From positions 23,102-87,101 of the forward strand of contig UBNE01000008.1 of NCBI GenBank assembly GCA_900466745.1: a stretch of DNA of 64,000 bases, in the 5' to 3' direction. The notes beneath the pieces are model-generated. The model had not been told where the DNA came from. It was given only the letters and a program-made list of their open reading frames with translations, and made no database searches. Shown here piece after piece: positions 34,601 to 41,818 of the stretch. Both the position numbers and the translations under genes were made by a program. This stretch comes from Hyphomicrobiales bacterium. Its GTDB lineage: Bacteria > Pseudomonadota > Alphaproteobacteria > Rhizobiales > Beijerinckiaceae. How positions within the stretch are numbered: position 1 is the stretch's first letter; each line of letters opens with the position of its first letter.

Positions 34601-34769
34601 CGGCCGAGGCGCCGCGATAGTCGGTCCGCACCGAGACGATCGGCTCGTCGATGTTCGGATATTCGCGGACCGTCAGGCGGCCATAGGAGACGATGCCGAT
34701 CAGGATGACGAGCAGGCTCATCACCGTCGAGAGGACGGGCCTGCGGACGAAGAGCTCGAACAGGCTCAT
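31683..34769 (-). CDS. RND-family multidrug efflux transporter, HAE1 type inner-membrane pump
   Basis: This 1028-residue proton-driven pump exports hydrophobic compounds through a tripartite complex. It starts with the HAE1 pattern FVRRPVLSTVMSLLVILIGI (TM1) and REYPNIDEPIVSVRTDYRGAS. The proton-relay acidic pair is in AIGLVVDDAIVVLENVHRHI (TM4, about residues 400-415). The C-terminal half repeats the topology and ends with GGMTFGTLLTLYVVPVAYSY. The length matches AcrB/MexB-type pumps. Its ATG overlaps the stop of the upstream membrane-fusion gene by one base. An outer-membrane channel gene is not nearby, so a TolC-like protein must be encoded elsewhere. Control is probably by the divergent TetR gene. 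Confidence 0.94.
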   Translation of the reverse strand: MSLFELFVRRPVLSTVMSLLVILIGIVSYGRLTVREYPNIDEPIVSVRTDYRGASAEIIETQVTQILENSIAGIEGIEIISSTSRQERSFIQVRFRPDVDPDVAASDVRDRVSRVRSRMPDEIDEPVIAKVEADAQPILYLSLTSSRHGPLELTDFADRFISDRVQNVTGVAEVRILGQRQYAMRIWLDRARMSAYNISVQDVEAAVRAQNIEIPSGRIESNDREFTVLSQTGMTAPAEFREIVVKDANGFPVKLKDIAKVELGAREERNAAWFKGTPSVTIGIVKQATANPLDVSAGIEEALPGIIDDLPQGMSIAKSYDTSVFIDRSIKAVFQTILEAIVLVVLIIFVFLRSIRATLIPLVTIPVSLIGSFALMYALGFTVNTLTLLSMVLAIGLVVDDAIVVLENVHRHIEDGMKPTAAAIRGINEIAFAVVAMTLTLVAVYAPMAFSTGRTGKLFIEFALTLAGAVLVSGFVALTLTPMMCAKLLRHHDKHSWLFNLLERGFEALSRGYKASLRGALSVRPLVVLLAVGVAGAGYFFFTHLRSELAPVEDRGTITAVGVAPEGATLSFTADYARQVENYFKNIQEVETYLVIVGFPDVTRAIGFARLKPWEQRERKQQDIVAEINKGLSQIPGIRMFATNPPSLGQGNANSKPVEFVLRSSEPYTQIRGYVDRLMAEVAGSPALTNVETNLILDKPQIKVSIDRQRAADLGVGVDIVGRTMETLLGGRQVTRFNMNSKQYDVVLQVEGTERNTPQALQSIYLMGRGGTVVQLSSLVKIEENVAPKELVRFNQLRSATITAIPAPGYSLGDALKVLEDGAARVLPSSVQVDYSGQSREFKQSGASIFIVFLLALGFIYLVLAAQFESFVDPVVIMVSVPLSLTGALAALYLSGGTMNVYSQIGLITLVGLITKHGILILEFTNQLREEGKETIDALVEAAELRLRPILMTTGAMVLGAVPLAIAHGAGAESRSQIGWVIVGGMTFGTLLTLYVVPVAYSYLARKVHASRHGGHEEAHGAHPQPAE

Positions 34770-35851
34770 CAGAGCTGACTCGTCTGGACGACTTTGTCCT
34801 TGATCGCGATCGCACTGCCGTCACGCAGCCGCATCTGGCCGGCGGTGATGATCTGCATGTCGGGCTTCAGCCCGCTGACGATCTCGACCTTGCCCGGCAG
34901 GCGCTTGCCCAGTTCGACGCTGACGCGCCGCGCCTTGCCGTTGTCGACGACATAGACCATCTTGCCGACCGCGTCGGGCACCACCGCCATCTCCGGCACG
35001 ACGATCGCGTTCGGGCGCTGGTCGACGGTGATGGCGAGGCGGGCGAAGAGGCCCGGCTTCAGCGCGAGATCGGCGTTCGGGATGTTGGCGCGCAGGCGGA
35101 TGGCGCGGCCATTGACGTCGACCACCGGATCGATGGCGAAGATCTGCCCGGTGAACTTGCGGTCCGGCACGGCATCGACCCGCATCTGCACCGGCTGGCC
35201 GACCTTGAGGCGGCTCAGATAGATCTCGGGCACGCGGAAGTCGATCTTGATCGGGTCGATGCTGGTCAGCGTGATCAGTTGCTTGCCGACCGGGACATAG
35301 TCGCCGACGCCGACGGAGCGCAAACCGACCACGCCGTTGAACGGCGCCAGGATGGTCGACTGCGCCAGCTTGGCCTTGGCGAGCTGCACCCGCGCCTCGC
35401 TGGAGGCGAGCTTGGCGACGGCCTCGTCGAGCGCGACCTGCGTGCCGGAGCCGCGCTGCACCAGCGCGCGCAGCCGTTCGGCCGTGTCGCGCGCCAGGCC
35501 GAGATCGGCCTGGGCCTGCTTGAGCTCGGCGTCGAGGATGGCGGTGTCGAGCCTGACCAGCGCCTGCCCGGCCCTGACCGGCTCGCCTTCGCGGAAGCCG
35601 AGCGCGACGACGCGGCCTGCGATCTCGGGGGCGATCACCACGGATTCGTCGGCCGCCAGCGTGCCGAGCGCCTCGACCTCCTCGCTCACCGCCATGACCT
35701 CGACGGCGGCGACCTCGACCGGCACGGCCACGCGCGCGGCCGGCGCCGCGCTGGCCTGCGCCTGCTCGCCGCTGGCATGGAGATGGCGATAGCCGTAATA
35801 GCCGCCGGCGGCGAGGCCTGCGATCAGGAGAAGGAGGACTAACCGCTTCAT
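34769..35851 (-). CDS. Efflux RND transporter periplasmic adaptor (membrane-fusion protein)
   Basis: This 360-residue adaptor links the pump to an outer-membrane channel. An N-terminal membrane anchor or signal (RLVLLLLIAGLAAGGYYGY) is followed by a biotinyl-lipoyl half motif (VVIAPEIAGRVVALGFREGE with PVRAGQALVRLDTA). A helical hairpin of about 60 residues (DAELKQAQADLGLARDTAER onward) comes next, then the second lipoyl half (ILAPFNGVVGLRSVGVGDYV). The beta-barrel and membrane-proximal domains follow. This is the HlyD/AcrA layout. It is the first gene of a two-gene operon. The divergent TetR gene and two operator-like palindromes lie just upstream. Confidence 0.93.
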   Translation of the reverse strand: MKRLVLLLLIAGLAAGGYYGYRHLHASGEQAQASAAPAARVAVPVEVAAVEVMAVSEEVEALGTLAADESVVIAPEIAGRVVALGFREGEPVRAGQALVRLDTAILDAELKQAQADLGLARDTAERLRALVQRGSGTQVALDEAVAKLASSEARVQLAKAKLAQSTILAPFNGVVGLRSVGVGDYVPVGKQLITLTSIDPIKIDFRVPEIYLSRLKVGQPVQMRVDAVPDRKFTGQIFAIDPVVDVNGRAIRLRANIPNADLALKPGLFARLAITVDQRPNAIVVPEMAVVPDAVGKMVYVVDNGKARRVSVELGKRLPGKVEIVSGLKPDMQIITAGQMRLRDGSAIAIKDKVVQTSQL

Positions 35852-35854
35852 AGG

Positions 35855-35902
35855 ACTGGACGCTCCGATACCGCCCGACTATCTTAGACTGGACGGTCCA
35901 GT
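35855..35902. promoter_or_regulatory. Two TetR-type operator palindromes between efflux and tetR genes
   Basis: ACTGGACGGTCCAGT (35888-35902) is a perfect 7+1+7 inverted repeat. An imperfect copy, ACTGGACGCTCCGAT, lies at 35855-35869, 33 bases away (about three helical turns) and only four bases from the adaptor start. Such sites between a TetR gene and a divergent efflux operon are usually bound by that TetR. Confidence 0.6.
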
Positions 35903-35929
35903 TTGATAAGAGGTCTGGTGGGCGCAGCC

Positions 35930-36649
35930 ATGGCTGAAACCCCCACATTCCGGCACCACCCCGCAGCGCGGAACGGCTCGCCCGAACTCCAAGCAAAAGG
36001 CTTGCCGAAGCCCTCGCCGCGAAACGGAGCCGGGTCGCATCCGGCCGAACGCTCCCGCCCCGACAAGCACGACGCCATCACCCGCGCCGCCTCCGAAATG
36101 TTCCTCGCCGAAGGTTTCGAGCGGGCCAGCCTCGACCAGATCGCGCACCGGGCCGGCGTCTCCAAGCAGACGATCTACAGTCATTTTGCCGATAAGGAAG
36201 CGCTCTTCAAGGCGATTTGTACCGAATTGACCGAGAAGCTGACGATTCCGCTGCGGCAGCCATCCGCCGATATCGACCTGCGCGGCGCTTTGACCCGGCT
36301 CGGCGAGGATACGCTCGCGATGATGCTGCGCCCGGCCTCGCTCGACCTGCACCGCCTCGTGACCAGCGCCGCCCATCGCTTTCCCGAACTCGGCCGCGTC
36401 GCCTATGAGGCCGGCGGGAAGCGGATGATCGCCGACGTGGCGGCGCTGCTGCTCGCGCGTTCACGAATCGGTGATGGCCTGCCGCGTCCGCTGACCCCGC
36501 CGCAGGCCGAGACGCTCGCCGAGCAGTTCGTCGGCATGCTGCGCGGCTTCCACCAGTTGCGCGGGCTGCTGGCGGTGCGGCCGCTCCCCTCGGCCCGGCG
36601 CAAGGCCTATGTCGCCGCCTGCGTCGACCTGCTCCTGCGCGGCGCCTGA
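35930..36649 (+). CDS. TetR/AcrR family transcriptional regulator, probable efflux repressor
   Basis: This 239-residue regulator has the TetR N-terminal helix-turn-helix at about residues 46-92: DAITRAASEMFLAEGFERAS, then LDQIAHRAGVSKQTIYSHFA and DKEALFKAI. The C-terminal part is a ligand-binding, TetR_C-like domain (RLVTSAAHRFPELGRVAYEA). The first 40 residues are a long Pro/Arg-rich tail, not typical of the family. I chose ATG 35930; a TTG at 35903 is possible but overlaps the operator. It is divergent from the RND efflux pair, which it probably represses. No gene follows closely in the same orientation. Confidence 0.9.
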   Translation: MAETPTFRHHPAARNGSPELQAKGLPKPSPRNGAGSHPAERSRPDKHDAITRAASEMFLAEGFERASLDQIAHRAGVSKQTIYSHFADKEALFKAICTELTEKLTIPLRQPSADIDLRGALTRLGEDTLAMMLRPASLDLHRLVTSAAHRFPELGRVAYEAGGKRMIADVAALLLARSRIGDGLPRPLTPPQAETLAEQFVGMLRGFHQLRGLLAVRPLPSARRKAYVAACVDLLLRGA

Positions 36650-36673
36650 ACCGGCCATCCTGGCGGCCGGGCG

Positions 36674-36691
36674 GCGTCACGCCCCTGTCAT
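36674..36691 (+). promoter_or_regulatory. Putative Pho box upstream of phnC
   Basis: GCGTCAC (36674-36680) and CTGTCAT (36685-36691) are spaced by four bases, the arrangement of PhoB boxes (CTGTCAT repeated every 11 bases). The second half is perfect; the first shares GTCA. It lies 100 bases before phnC. Phosphate-starvation control is therefore plausible. Confidence 0.4.
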
Positions 36692-36790
36692 CTGCGGCCG
36701 ATAGCGCTCTTTCTCGTGCGTGCCCCATGGCTCCGGCGGCTTCGGCCACCGGCGCCAGCTCATGCGACCCGTCATGTGCGAGAACCTTTC

Positions 36791-37609
36791 ATGTTGCGCA
36801 TCGAAGGCCTGACCAAGCGTTTCGGCGACAGGAACGCCGTCGATACCGTCTCGCTGTCGATCCCCCATGGCGAGATGGTCGGCATCATCGGCCGGTCCGG
36901 AGCCGGCAAATCGACGCTGCTGCGCATGCTCAACCGCCTGGCCGAGCCCAGCAGCGGGCGCATCCTCTGCGAGGAGCGCGACGTCACCGCGCTGAAGGGC
37001 ACGGCGCTGCGGCGCTGGCGCCGCGACACGGCGATGATCTTCCAGCAGTTCAACCTCGTCGGCCGGCTCGACGTGCTCACCAACGTGCTGCTCGGCCGGC
37101 TCAACCACCGCTCGGCCGCGCTGACCCTGGTGAAGAGCTTCTCCGAGGACGACAAGATCCGCGCCATCGCGGCGCTGGAGCGGCTCGACATGGGCCATCT
37201 CCTCGCCCAGCGCACCGAGACGCTCTCGGGCGGGCAGCAGCAGCGCGTCGCCATCGCCCGCGCGCTGGTGCAGGAGCCGCGCATCATCCTCGCCGACGAG
37301 CCGATCGCCTCGCTCGACCCGCGCAACACCCAGGTCGTGATGGATGCGCTGTTCCGCATCAACCGCGAGCACGGCATCACCGTGATCTGCAACCTGCACG
37401 ACCTCGATATCGCGGCGAAATACTGCGACCGGCTGATCGGCATGGCCGCCGGCAAGGTCGTCTTCGACGACACCCCGCAGGCGCTGACCCGCGAGGTCGC
37501 GGCCGATCTCTACGGCATCGAGGCCAAGGACGCCGGGGCCGAGGCCCTGGACGCGCTCGACGCCATCGCGGCCTCGGAAGCCCGGCGCGCCAAGCAGAAG
37601 ATCGCCTGA
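36791..37609 (+). CDS. phnC: Phosphonate ABC transporter ATP-binding protein PhnC
   Basis: PhnC is the ATPase of the phosphonate importer. The 272-residue protein has Walker [10 protein letters not shown] (about residues 36-44), Q-loop [20 protein letters not shown] (a PhnC hallmark), signature [15 protein letters not shown], Walker [14 protein letters not shown], and switch His in [15 protein letters not shown]. The Q-loop FNLV and SLDPRNT segments distinguish it from amino-acid ATPases. I chose ATG 36791; a longer reading would add an Arg/Pro-rich leader. It is the first gene of phnCDE1E2. It lacks a clear ribosome site. Confidence 0.95.
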   Translation: MLRIEGLTKRFGDRNAVDTVSLSIPHGEMVGIIGRSGAGKSTLLRMLNRLAEPSSGRILCEERDVTALKGTALRRWRRDTAMIFQQFNLVGRLDVLTNVLLGRLNHRSAALTLVKSFSEDDKIRAIAALERLDMGHLLAQRTETLSGGQQQRVAIARALVQEPRIILADEPIASLDPRNTQVVMDALFRINREHGITVICNLHDLDIAAKYCDRLIGMAAGKVVFDDTPQALTREVAADLYGIEAKDAGAEALDALDAIAASEARRAKQKIA

Positions 37610-37669
37610 GCGGCACCCCGCCGCCGGACGAGCCCGACCCTGAGACGATCCACAGAAGGAGCAACCCGA

Positions 37670-38584
37670 ATGCTGACCCGTCGTCATACCCTGAAGCTGG
37701 CGGCCGCCGGCCTCGCCGCCGCCGCTGCCCCGGCCTTCGCGCAGGACTGGAAGGCGAAGTATCCCGAGCTGGTCTTCGCCATCATCCCGGCCGAGAACGC
37801 CTCGGGCGTCGTCGAGCGCTACACCCCCTTCGTGCAGTATCTGCAGAAGGAGCTCGGCACCAAGGTCACGCTGCGCGTCGCCAACGACTACGCCGCGATC
37901 ATCGAGGGCCAGCGCGCTGGCAACATCCACATCGCCTCGTACGGCCCGGCCTCCTTCGCCCGCGCCCGCATGACCGGCGTCAAGACCGACGCCTTCGCGA
38001 TCGAGACCAATCTCGACGGCACCAAGGGCTATTATTCCGTCTTCTACGTGAAGAAGGATTCGCCCTACCAGAAGATCGAGGATCTGAAGGGCAAGAATCT
38101 CGGCCTCGTCGACCCCAACTCGACCTCGGGCAACAACGTGCCGCGCTTCGCGCTGAACGGCATGAAGATCGACCCCGAGAGCTTCTTCTCCAAGGTCGTC
38201 TACACCGGCAGCCACGAGAACGCGATCATCGCCCTGCAGCAGGGCACGGTCGACATCGCCGCCAACTGGTGGAACGACGAGCAGGAATCCAACCTGCAGC
38301 GCATGGCCCGCAAGAACATGGTCAAGGCCGACGACTTCCGCATCATCTACAAGTCGGCCCAGATCGTGAACTCGCCGCTGGCCTATCTCACCGACCTGCC
38401 GGAGGATCTGAAGGCCAAGGTCCGCGACGCGGTGCTCAACCTCGCCACCAAGGACAAGGCCGCCTTCGACAAGATCTACGAAGGCAAGGCCGGCCCGCTC
38501 GTCGCCGTCGACAACGCCGCCTACGACCCGATCATCGACCTGAACAAGTTCGTCGACGACCTGCGCAAGAAGAAGTCGTCGTAA
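37670..38584 (+). CDS. phnD: Phosphonate ABC transporter substrate-binding protein PhnD
   Basis: PhnD is the periplasmic receptor that captures phosphonates such as 2-aminoethylphosphonate. The 304 residues start with a Tat-like signal (MLTRRHTLKLAAAGLAAAAA, cleavage near AFAQ). Family segments are ERYTPFVQYLQKELGTKVTL, HIASYGPASFARA, and DLKGKNLGLVDPNSTSGNNV, where NSTSGN forms the phosphonate-binding loop. ATG 37670 has AGAAGGAGCAACCC upstream. A palindromic element separates it from phnE1, which may raise its expression relative to the permeases. Confidence 0.95.
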   Translation: MLTRRHTLKLAAAGLAAAAAPAFAQDWKAKYPELVFAIIPAENASGVVERYTPFVQYLQKELGTKVTLRVANDYAAIIEGQRAGNIHIASYGPASFARARMTGVKTDAFAIETNLDGTKGYYSVFYVKKDSPYQKIEDLKGKNLGLVDPNSTSGNNVPRFALNGMKIDPESFFSKVVYTGSHENAIIALQQGTVDIAANWWNDEQESNLQRMARKNMVKADDFRIIYKSAQIVNSPLAYLTDLPEDLKAKVRDAVLNLATKDKAAFDKIYEGKAGPLVAVDNAAYDPIIDLNKFVDDLRKKKSS

Positions 38585-38591
38585 GCCAGCA

Positions 38592-38671
38592 CGCCGTCAT
38601 GCCCGGGCCTGCCCCGGGCATCTCCAGCCGGAGATTCCCGGGCCTGCGCTTCGCCTCGCCCGGGAACGGCG
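38592..38671. repeat. Palindromic element between phnD and phnE1
   Basis: CGCCGT (38592-38597) pairs with ACGGCG (38666-38671). Inside are ATGCCCGGG facing CCCGGGCAT and GATTCCCGGGC facing GCCCGGGAA. It has the form of REP-type elements after binding-protein genes and could protect the phnCD mRNA or reduce readthrough. Confidence 0.6.
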
Positions 38672-38726
38672 TCCTTGTCCGGAGCCGGCATCGGCCGGTC
38701 CCGCGACCTCCCGGAAGCGCGTCTCC

Positions 38727-39608
38727 ATGACCCTCGCGATCGACCGCAACGACCCGGCCATCCGCGCCTATGCCGAAAGCTACCGGCAGGCCGCGGCGGG
38801 CAAGCGCCGGCAGACGCTGATCGGCATCGCCGTCTTCGCCGCCTGCATCTGGCTTTCCGCCCTCGGCGCCGAGGTCGATCTCGGCAGGTTGTTCGAGAAT
38901 ATCGGCCGCTTCCCCAACTATCTCTGGCAGACCCTGCCGACCTTGCGCCTTTCCAGCCTCGGCGCCGACTTCGCCGAATGGTACTGGGGCCTGTTCCGCT
39001 GGCTGAGGCTGCTCTGGCAGACCGTGCTGATCGCCTATGTCGGCACCATTCTCGGAGCGACCGGCGCCTTCCTGCTCTGCTTCGCCGCCGCCGCCAATCT
39101 CGGCCGCGCCCCCTGGCTGCGCTTCGCCGTGCGCCGCTTCCTCGAATTCTGCCGCACCGTCCCCGAGATCGTCTTCGCGCTGATCTTCGTCATCGCCTTC
39201 GGGCTGGGCCCGCTGCCCGGCGTCCTCGCCATCGCGATCCACACCATGGGCGCGCTCGGCAAGCTCTTCTCCGAAGTGGTCGAGAACATCGACCTCAAGC
39301 CGGTCGACGGCGTCACCGCCACCGGCGGCAATTGGTGGCAGGTGGTGCGCTTCGCCGTCGTGCCGCAGGTGCTCTCCAATTTCGCCAGCTACGCGCTGCT
39401 GCGCTTCGAGATCAATGTGCGCGGCGCCTCGATCATGGGCTTCGTCGGCGCCGGCGGCATCGGCCAGGACCTGATCGAGGCGATCCGCAAATTCTACTAC
39501 ACCGACGTCAGCGCCATCATGCTCCTCGTGATCCTGGCCGTGATGCTGATCGATCTCGGCACGGAGCGGCTGCGCCACGCCCTCCTCAGCCTGGAGAGCC
39601 GTTCGTGA
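38727..39608 (+). CDS. phnE: Phosphonate ABC transporter permease PhnE (first copy)
   Basis: This 293-residue membrane subunit of the phosphonate importer has a long N-terminal arm before TM1 (LIGIAVFAACIWLSAL) and a permease domain beginning at TVLIAYVGTILGATGAFLLC. RRFLEFCRTVPEIVFALIFV and the EAA-like loop ENIDLKPVDGVTATGGNWWQ are PhnE-specific. GAGGIGQDLIEAIRKF is typical of the C-terminus. ATG 38727 follows GCGTCTCC without a clear ribosome site. It overlaps the start of the second phnE (GTGA). Two PhnE genes are common in this group and probably form a heterodimer. Confidence 0.94.
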   Translation: MTLAIDRNDPAIRAYAESYRQAAAGKRRQTLIGIAVFAACIWLSALGAEVDLGRLFENIGRFPNYLWQTLPTLRLSSLGADFAEWYWGLFRWLRLLWQTVLIAYVGTILGATGAFLLCFAAAANLGRAPWLRFAVRRFLEFCRTVPEIVFALIFVIAFGLGPLPGVLAIAIHTMGALGKLFSEVVENIDLKPVDGVTATGGNWWQVVRFAVVPQVLSNFASYALLRFEINVRGASIMGFVGAGGIGQDLIEAIRKFYYTDVSAIMLLVILAVMLIDLGTERLRHALLSLESRS

Positions 39609-40459
39609 GCTTCGCCATTCCCGCCGCCGAGCGCGACGATATCCTGCAGCGCCACGCCGCCGCCATCCGCGGCTCGCTCGGGACCAGGCTCGCGACGATC
39701 GGCGCCGTCGCCGCCGTCCTCGGCCTGCTCGTCTACGGGCTGACCACGCTGGAGACGACGCTGTGGCGCGTGCTCGCCGGGCTCGGCAATCTCGGCAGCT
39801 TCGTCGTGCTGATGCTGCCGCCCGATCCGGGCTCCTGGGCCCGCGCCGGCATCTTCGTCCATGCGCTGTTCGAGACGATCGCCATCGCCTTCCTCGGCAC
39901 CGTGCTGGCGGCCTTCCTCGCCCTGCCCTTCGGCTTCCTGGCCGCGCGCAACGTCGTCGCCAACCGCATCGTCCATTTCCTCGCGCGCCGCTCGCTCGAC
40001 ACGGTGCGCGGCGTCGATGCGCTGATCTGGGCGCTGATCTGGATCAACGTCGTGGGGCTCGGCCCCTTCGCCGGCATGCTCGCCATCATGACCAGCGATT
40101 TCGGCGCCTTCGGCAAGCTCTATTCCGAGGCGATCGAGGCCGCCGACCGCAAGGCGGTCGAGGGCGTCGCCTCGGTCGGCGGCAGCAAGGCCCATCAGAT
40201 CCGCTTCGGCCTGCTGCCGCAGGTGCTGCCGGTGATCGCCAGCCAGGTGCTCTACTTCATCGAATCCAACACCCGCTCCTCAACGATCATCGGCATCGTC
40301 GGCGCCGGTGGCATCGGCCTCTACCTCGCCGAGACGATCCGAACGCTGGAATGGCAGCAGACCTCCTTCCTGATCCTGCTGATCCTCGTCGCGGTCTCCG
40401 CCATCGACTTCCTGTCGGGGAAACTGCGCTTCGCGATCATCGGCAGGCGCGCGGTCTGA
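39605..40459 (+). CDS. phnE: Phosphonate ABC transporter permease PhnE (second copy)
   Basis: This second PhnE-type permease has 284 residues. The permease domain follows a long N-terminal arm (IPAAERDDILQRHAAAIRGS). ALFETIAIAFLGTVLAAFLA, RRSLDTVRGVDALIWALIWI and the loop SEAIEAADRKAVEGVASVGG correspond to the same regions in the first copy but are clearly divergent. GIGLYLAETIRTLEWQQTSF ends the domain. The start GTG 39605 overlaps the phnE1 stop. It is the last gene of the transport operon and is followed by a palindromic element and convergent phnF. Confidence 0.92.
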   Translation: MSFAIPAAERDDILQRHAAAIRGSLGTRLATIGAVAAVLGLLVYGLTTLETTLWRVLAGLGNLGSFVVLMLPPDPGSWARAGIFVHALFETIAIAFLGTVLAAFLALPFGFLAARNVVANRIVHFLARRSLDTVRGVDALIWALIWINVVGLGPFAGMLAIMTSDFGAFGKLYSEAIEAADRKAVEGVASVGGSKAHQIRFGLLPQVLPVIASQVLYFIESNTRSSTIIGIVGAGGIGLYLAETIRTLEWQQTSFLILLILVAVSAIDFLSGKLRFAIIGRRAV

Positions 40460-40473
40460 GGACGGGGCCGCAT

Positions 40474-40510
40474 CGTCATTCCGGCTCGCCCCGCGCGCGC
40501 CGGAATGACG
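40474..40510. repeat. Palindromic repeat / bidirectional terminator between phnE2 and phnF
   Basis: Perfect 12-base arms CGTCATTCCGGC (40474-40485) and GCCGGAATGACG (40499-40510) surround 13 bases. It matches the element at 4955-4997 and sits between convergent genes. Confidence 0.75.
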
Positions 40511-40532
40511 GGATGGTTCCTCGTCTCCGGCC

Positions 40533-41300
40533 TCAATCCCCGAACGGCTCGATCACCATCTCCATGCGCTCGCCGGCGAAGACGCTCGAGACGAGGTGGA
40601 TCGGCGTCAGATCCGGCAGCGCGTCAATGGCCGTCGAGATCATCACCGCGGAGTCCGGCGCGATCTGGAGCAATTCGGCTTCGGCCTCGTCGGCCAGCCT
40701 CGCGGCGAGGCGTGTCGACAGGCGCACATAATCGGCGATGCCGTAGCTCCTGAACGCCGCCGTGATCGAGCCGGCCGCCTCGCGATAGGCCCTGTCGAAT
40801 TCCGGGAAGCGCTCGACCGCGAGCCAATGCGTGCCGGTGCCCATCGGCACGCCGTCGGCCAGGCTTACGCCGCGCACGCGCCAGAGCGGCGTCCCGGCCT
40901 TCAGGCGAAGCGCCGTGCAGGCGGGTGCCTCGCCAACGACGATCTCGGCCGAGAGCATGCGGCTTGTGCCGGTGATGCCGAGCTTGCCCATATTGGTGCG
41001 CATGCTGACGCGCCGGCCGATCGGATAGGGCAGGCGCGGCGTCGTCACCTGCGTGCCGCGCCCGCGCGACACCGTCACCAGCCCGAGATCGGCGAGATGA
41101 CGGAAGGCCTGCCGCACCGTATGGCGATGCACGCCGTAGCGCTCGGCCAGCGCGACCGAGGCCGGCAGCGTGTCGCCGAGCCGGTACTCGCCACGCTCGA
41201 TCGCGGCCGCCAGCTCGTCGGCGATGCGCCGCCAGACCGTGCCGCCCTCGCCCTCCGGCGCCGCGCCTTGCGCGATGCCCTGCGCCGCTTCTTGCGTCAT
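40533..41300 (-). CDS. phnF: GntR-family (UTRA) phosphonate operon regulator PhnF
   Basis: PhnF is the 255-residue repressor of phosphonate genes. The GntR helix-turn-helix is at about residues 20-85: WRRIADELAAAIERGEYRLG, then ALAERYGVHRHTVRQAFRHL and VSRGRGTQV. The UTRA ligand domain follows (residues about 105-245, e.g. LWRVRGVSLADGVPMGTGTH). I chose ATG 41300; a longer frame to 41402 would run through the operator region. It is divergent from phnG, with two operator-like sites in the short gap. It is convergent with phnE2. The effector is unknown, possibly a phosphonate or ribose-phosphate intermediate. Confidence 0.92.
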   Translation of the reverse strand: MTQEAAQGIAQGAAPEGEGGTVWRRIADELAAAIERGEYRLGDTLPASVALAERYGVHRHTVRQAFRHLADLGLVTVSRGRGTQVTTPRLPYPIGRRVSMRTNMGKLGITGTSRMLSAEIVVGEAPACTALRLKAGTPLWRVRGVSLADGVPMGTGTHWLAVERFPEFDRAYREAAGSITAAFRSYGIADYVRLSTRLAARLADEAEAELLQIAPDSAVMISTAIDALPDLTPIHLVSSVFAGERMEMVIEPFGD

Positions 41301-41316
41301 CAAAAATTCATCCAAA

Positions 41317-41361
41317 AAGTATAGACATTCATCGCCATCAGCGACATCATAGTCTAGACCT
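41317..41361. promoter_or_regulatory. Two PhnF-like operators between phnF and phnG
   Basis: AAGTATAGACAT (41317-41328) and TAGTCTAGACCT (41350-41361) share the GTNTAGAC core with the PhnF operator TGGTATAGACCA known from Mycobacterium smegmatis. Their centres are 33 bases apart, three helical turns, so two PhnF dimers could bind one face of the DNA. Confidence 0.6.
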
Positions 41362-41386
41362 TTGAAGCTGACCAGCGAGCCGGCGG

Positions 41387-41818
41387 ATGAACCCCAAAAC
41401 ACCCCGACAACAATGGATGGCGACCCTGGCGCGCGCCTCCCGCGACGAGATCGCGACGCTTCTCGGCGCCCTTCCCGAGCATGAGGTGCTGAAGGCGCCC
41501 GAGACCGGCACGGTGATGGTGGAAGGCCGAGCCGGCGGCGCCGGGCGGCGCTTCAATCTCGGGGAGGCGACCGTGACGCGCTGCGTCGTGCGCCTGCCGA
41601 ACGGCCGCATGGGCTTCTCCTACGCGCTCGGCCGCGACCACGGCAAGGCGCGGCTCGCCGCCTTGCTCGACGCCCGTCTCCAAGACGAGGCCACCGACGG
41701 CGAACTCGCGCAAGGCGTCGCGACGCTGGCCGCGCGGCAGGCCGCGGCCCGCGACCTCGCCTCGCGCAAGGCCGCGGCGACCAAGGTCGACTTCTTCACG
41801 CTGGTCAGGGGCGCGTGA
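41387..41818 (+). CDS. phnG: C-P lyase subunit PhnG
   Basis: PhnG is part of the PhnGHIJ core that moves methylphosphonate or other phosphonates onto ribose and then cleaves the C-P bond. The 143-residue protein shows RQQWMATLARASRDEIATLL, APETGTVMVEGRAGGAGRRF and FNLGEATVTRCVVRL, with GFSYALGRDHGKARLAALLD afterward: typical PhnG throughout. The start ATG 41387 is at GGCGGATGAACC. The stop overlaps phnH by one base. It starts the lyase operon directly downstream of the PhnF operators. Confidence 0.95.
   Translation: MNPKTPRQQWMATLARASRDEIATLLGALPEHEVLKAPETGTVMVEGRAGGAGRRFNLGEATVTRCVVRLPNGRMGFSYALGRDHGKARLAALLDARLQDEATDGELAQGVATLAARQAAARDLASRKAAATKVDFFTLVRGA

Noticed and set aside
31647..34778. 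Open frame of 1043 codons on the plus strand
   Set aside because: It is fully antisense to the RND pump gene, has the His/Arg/Asp-rich composition of a high-GC shadow frame, and matches no known family.
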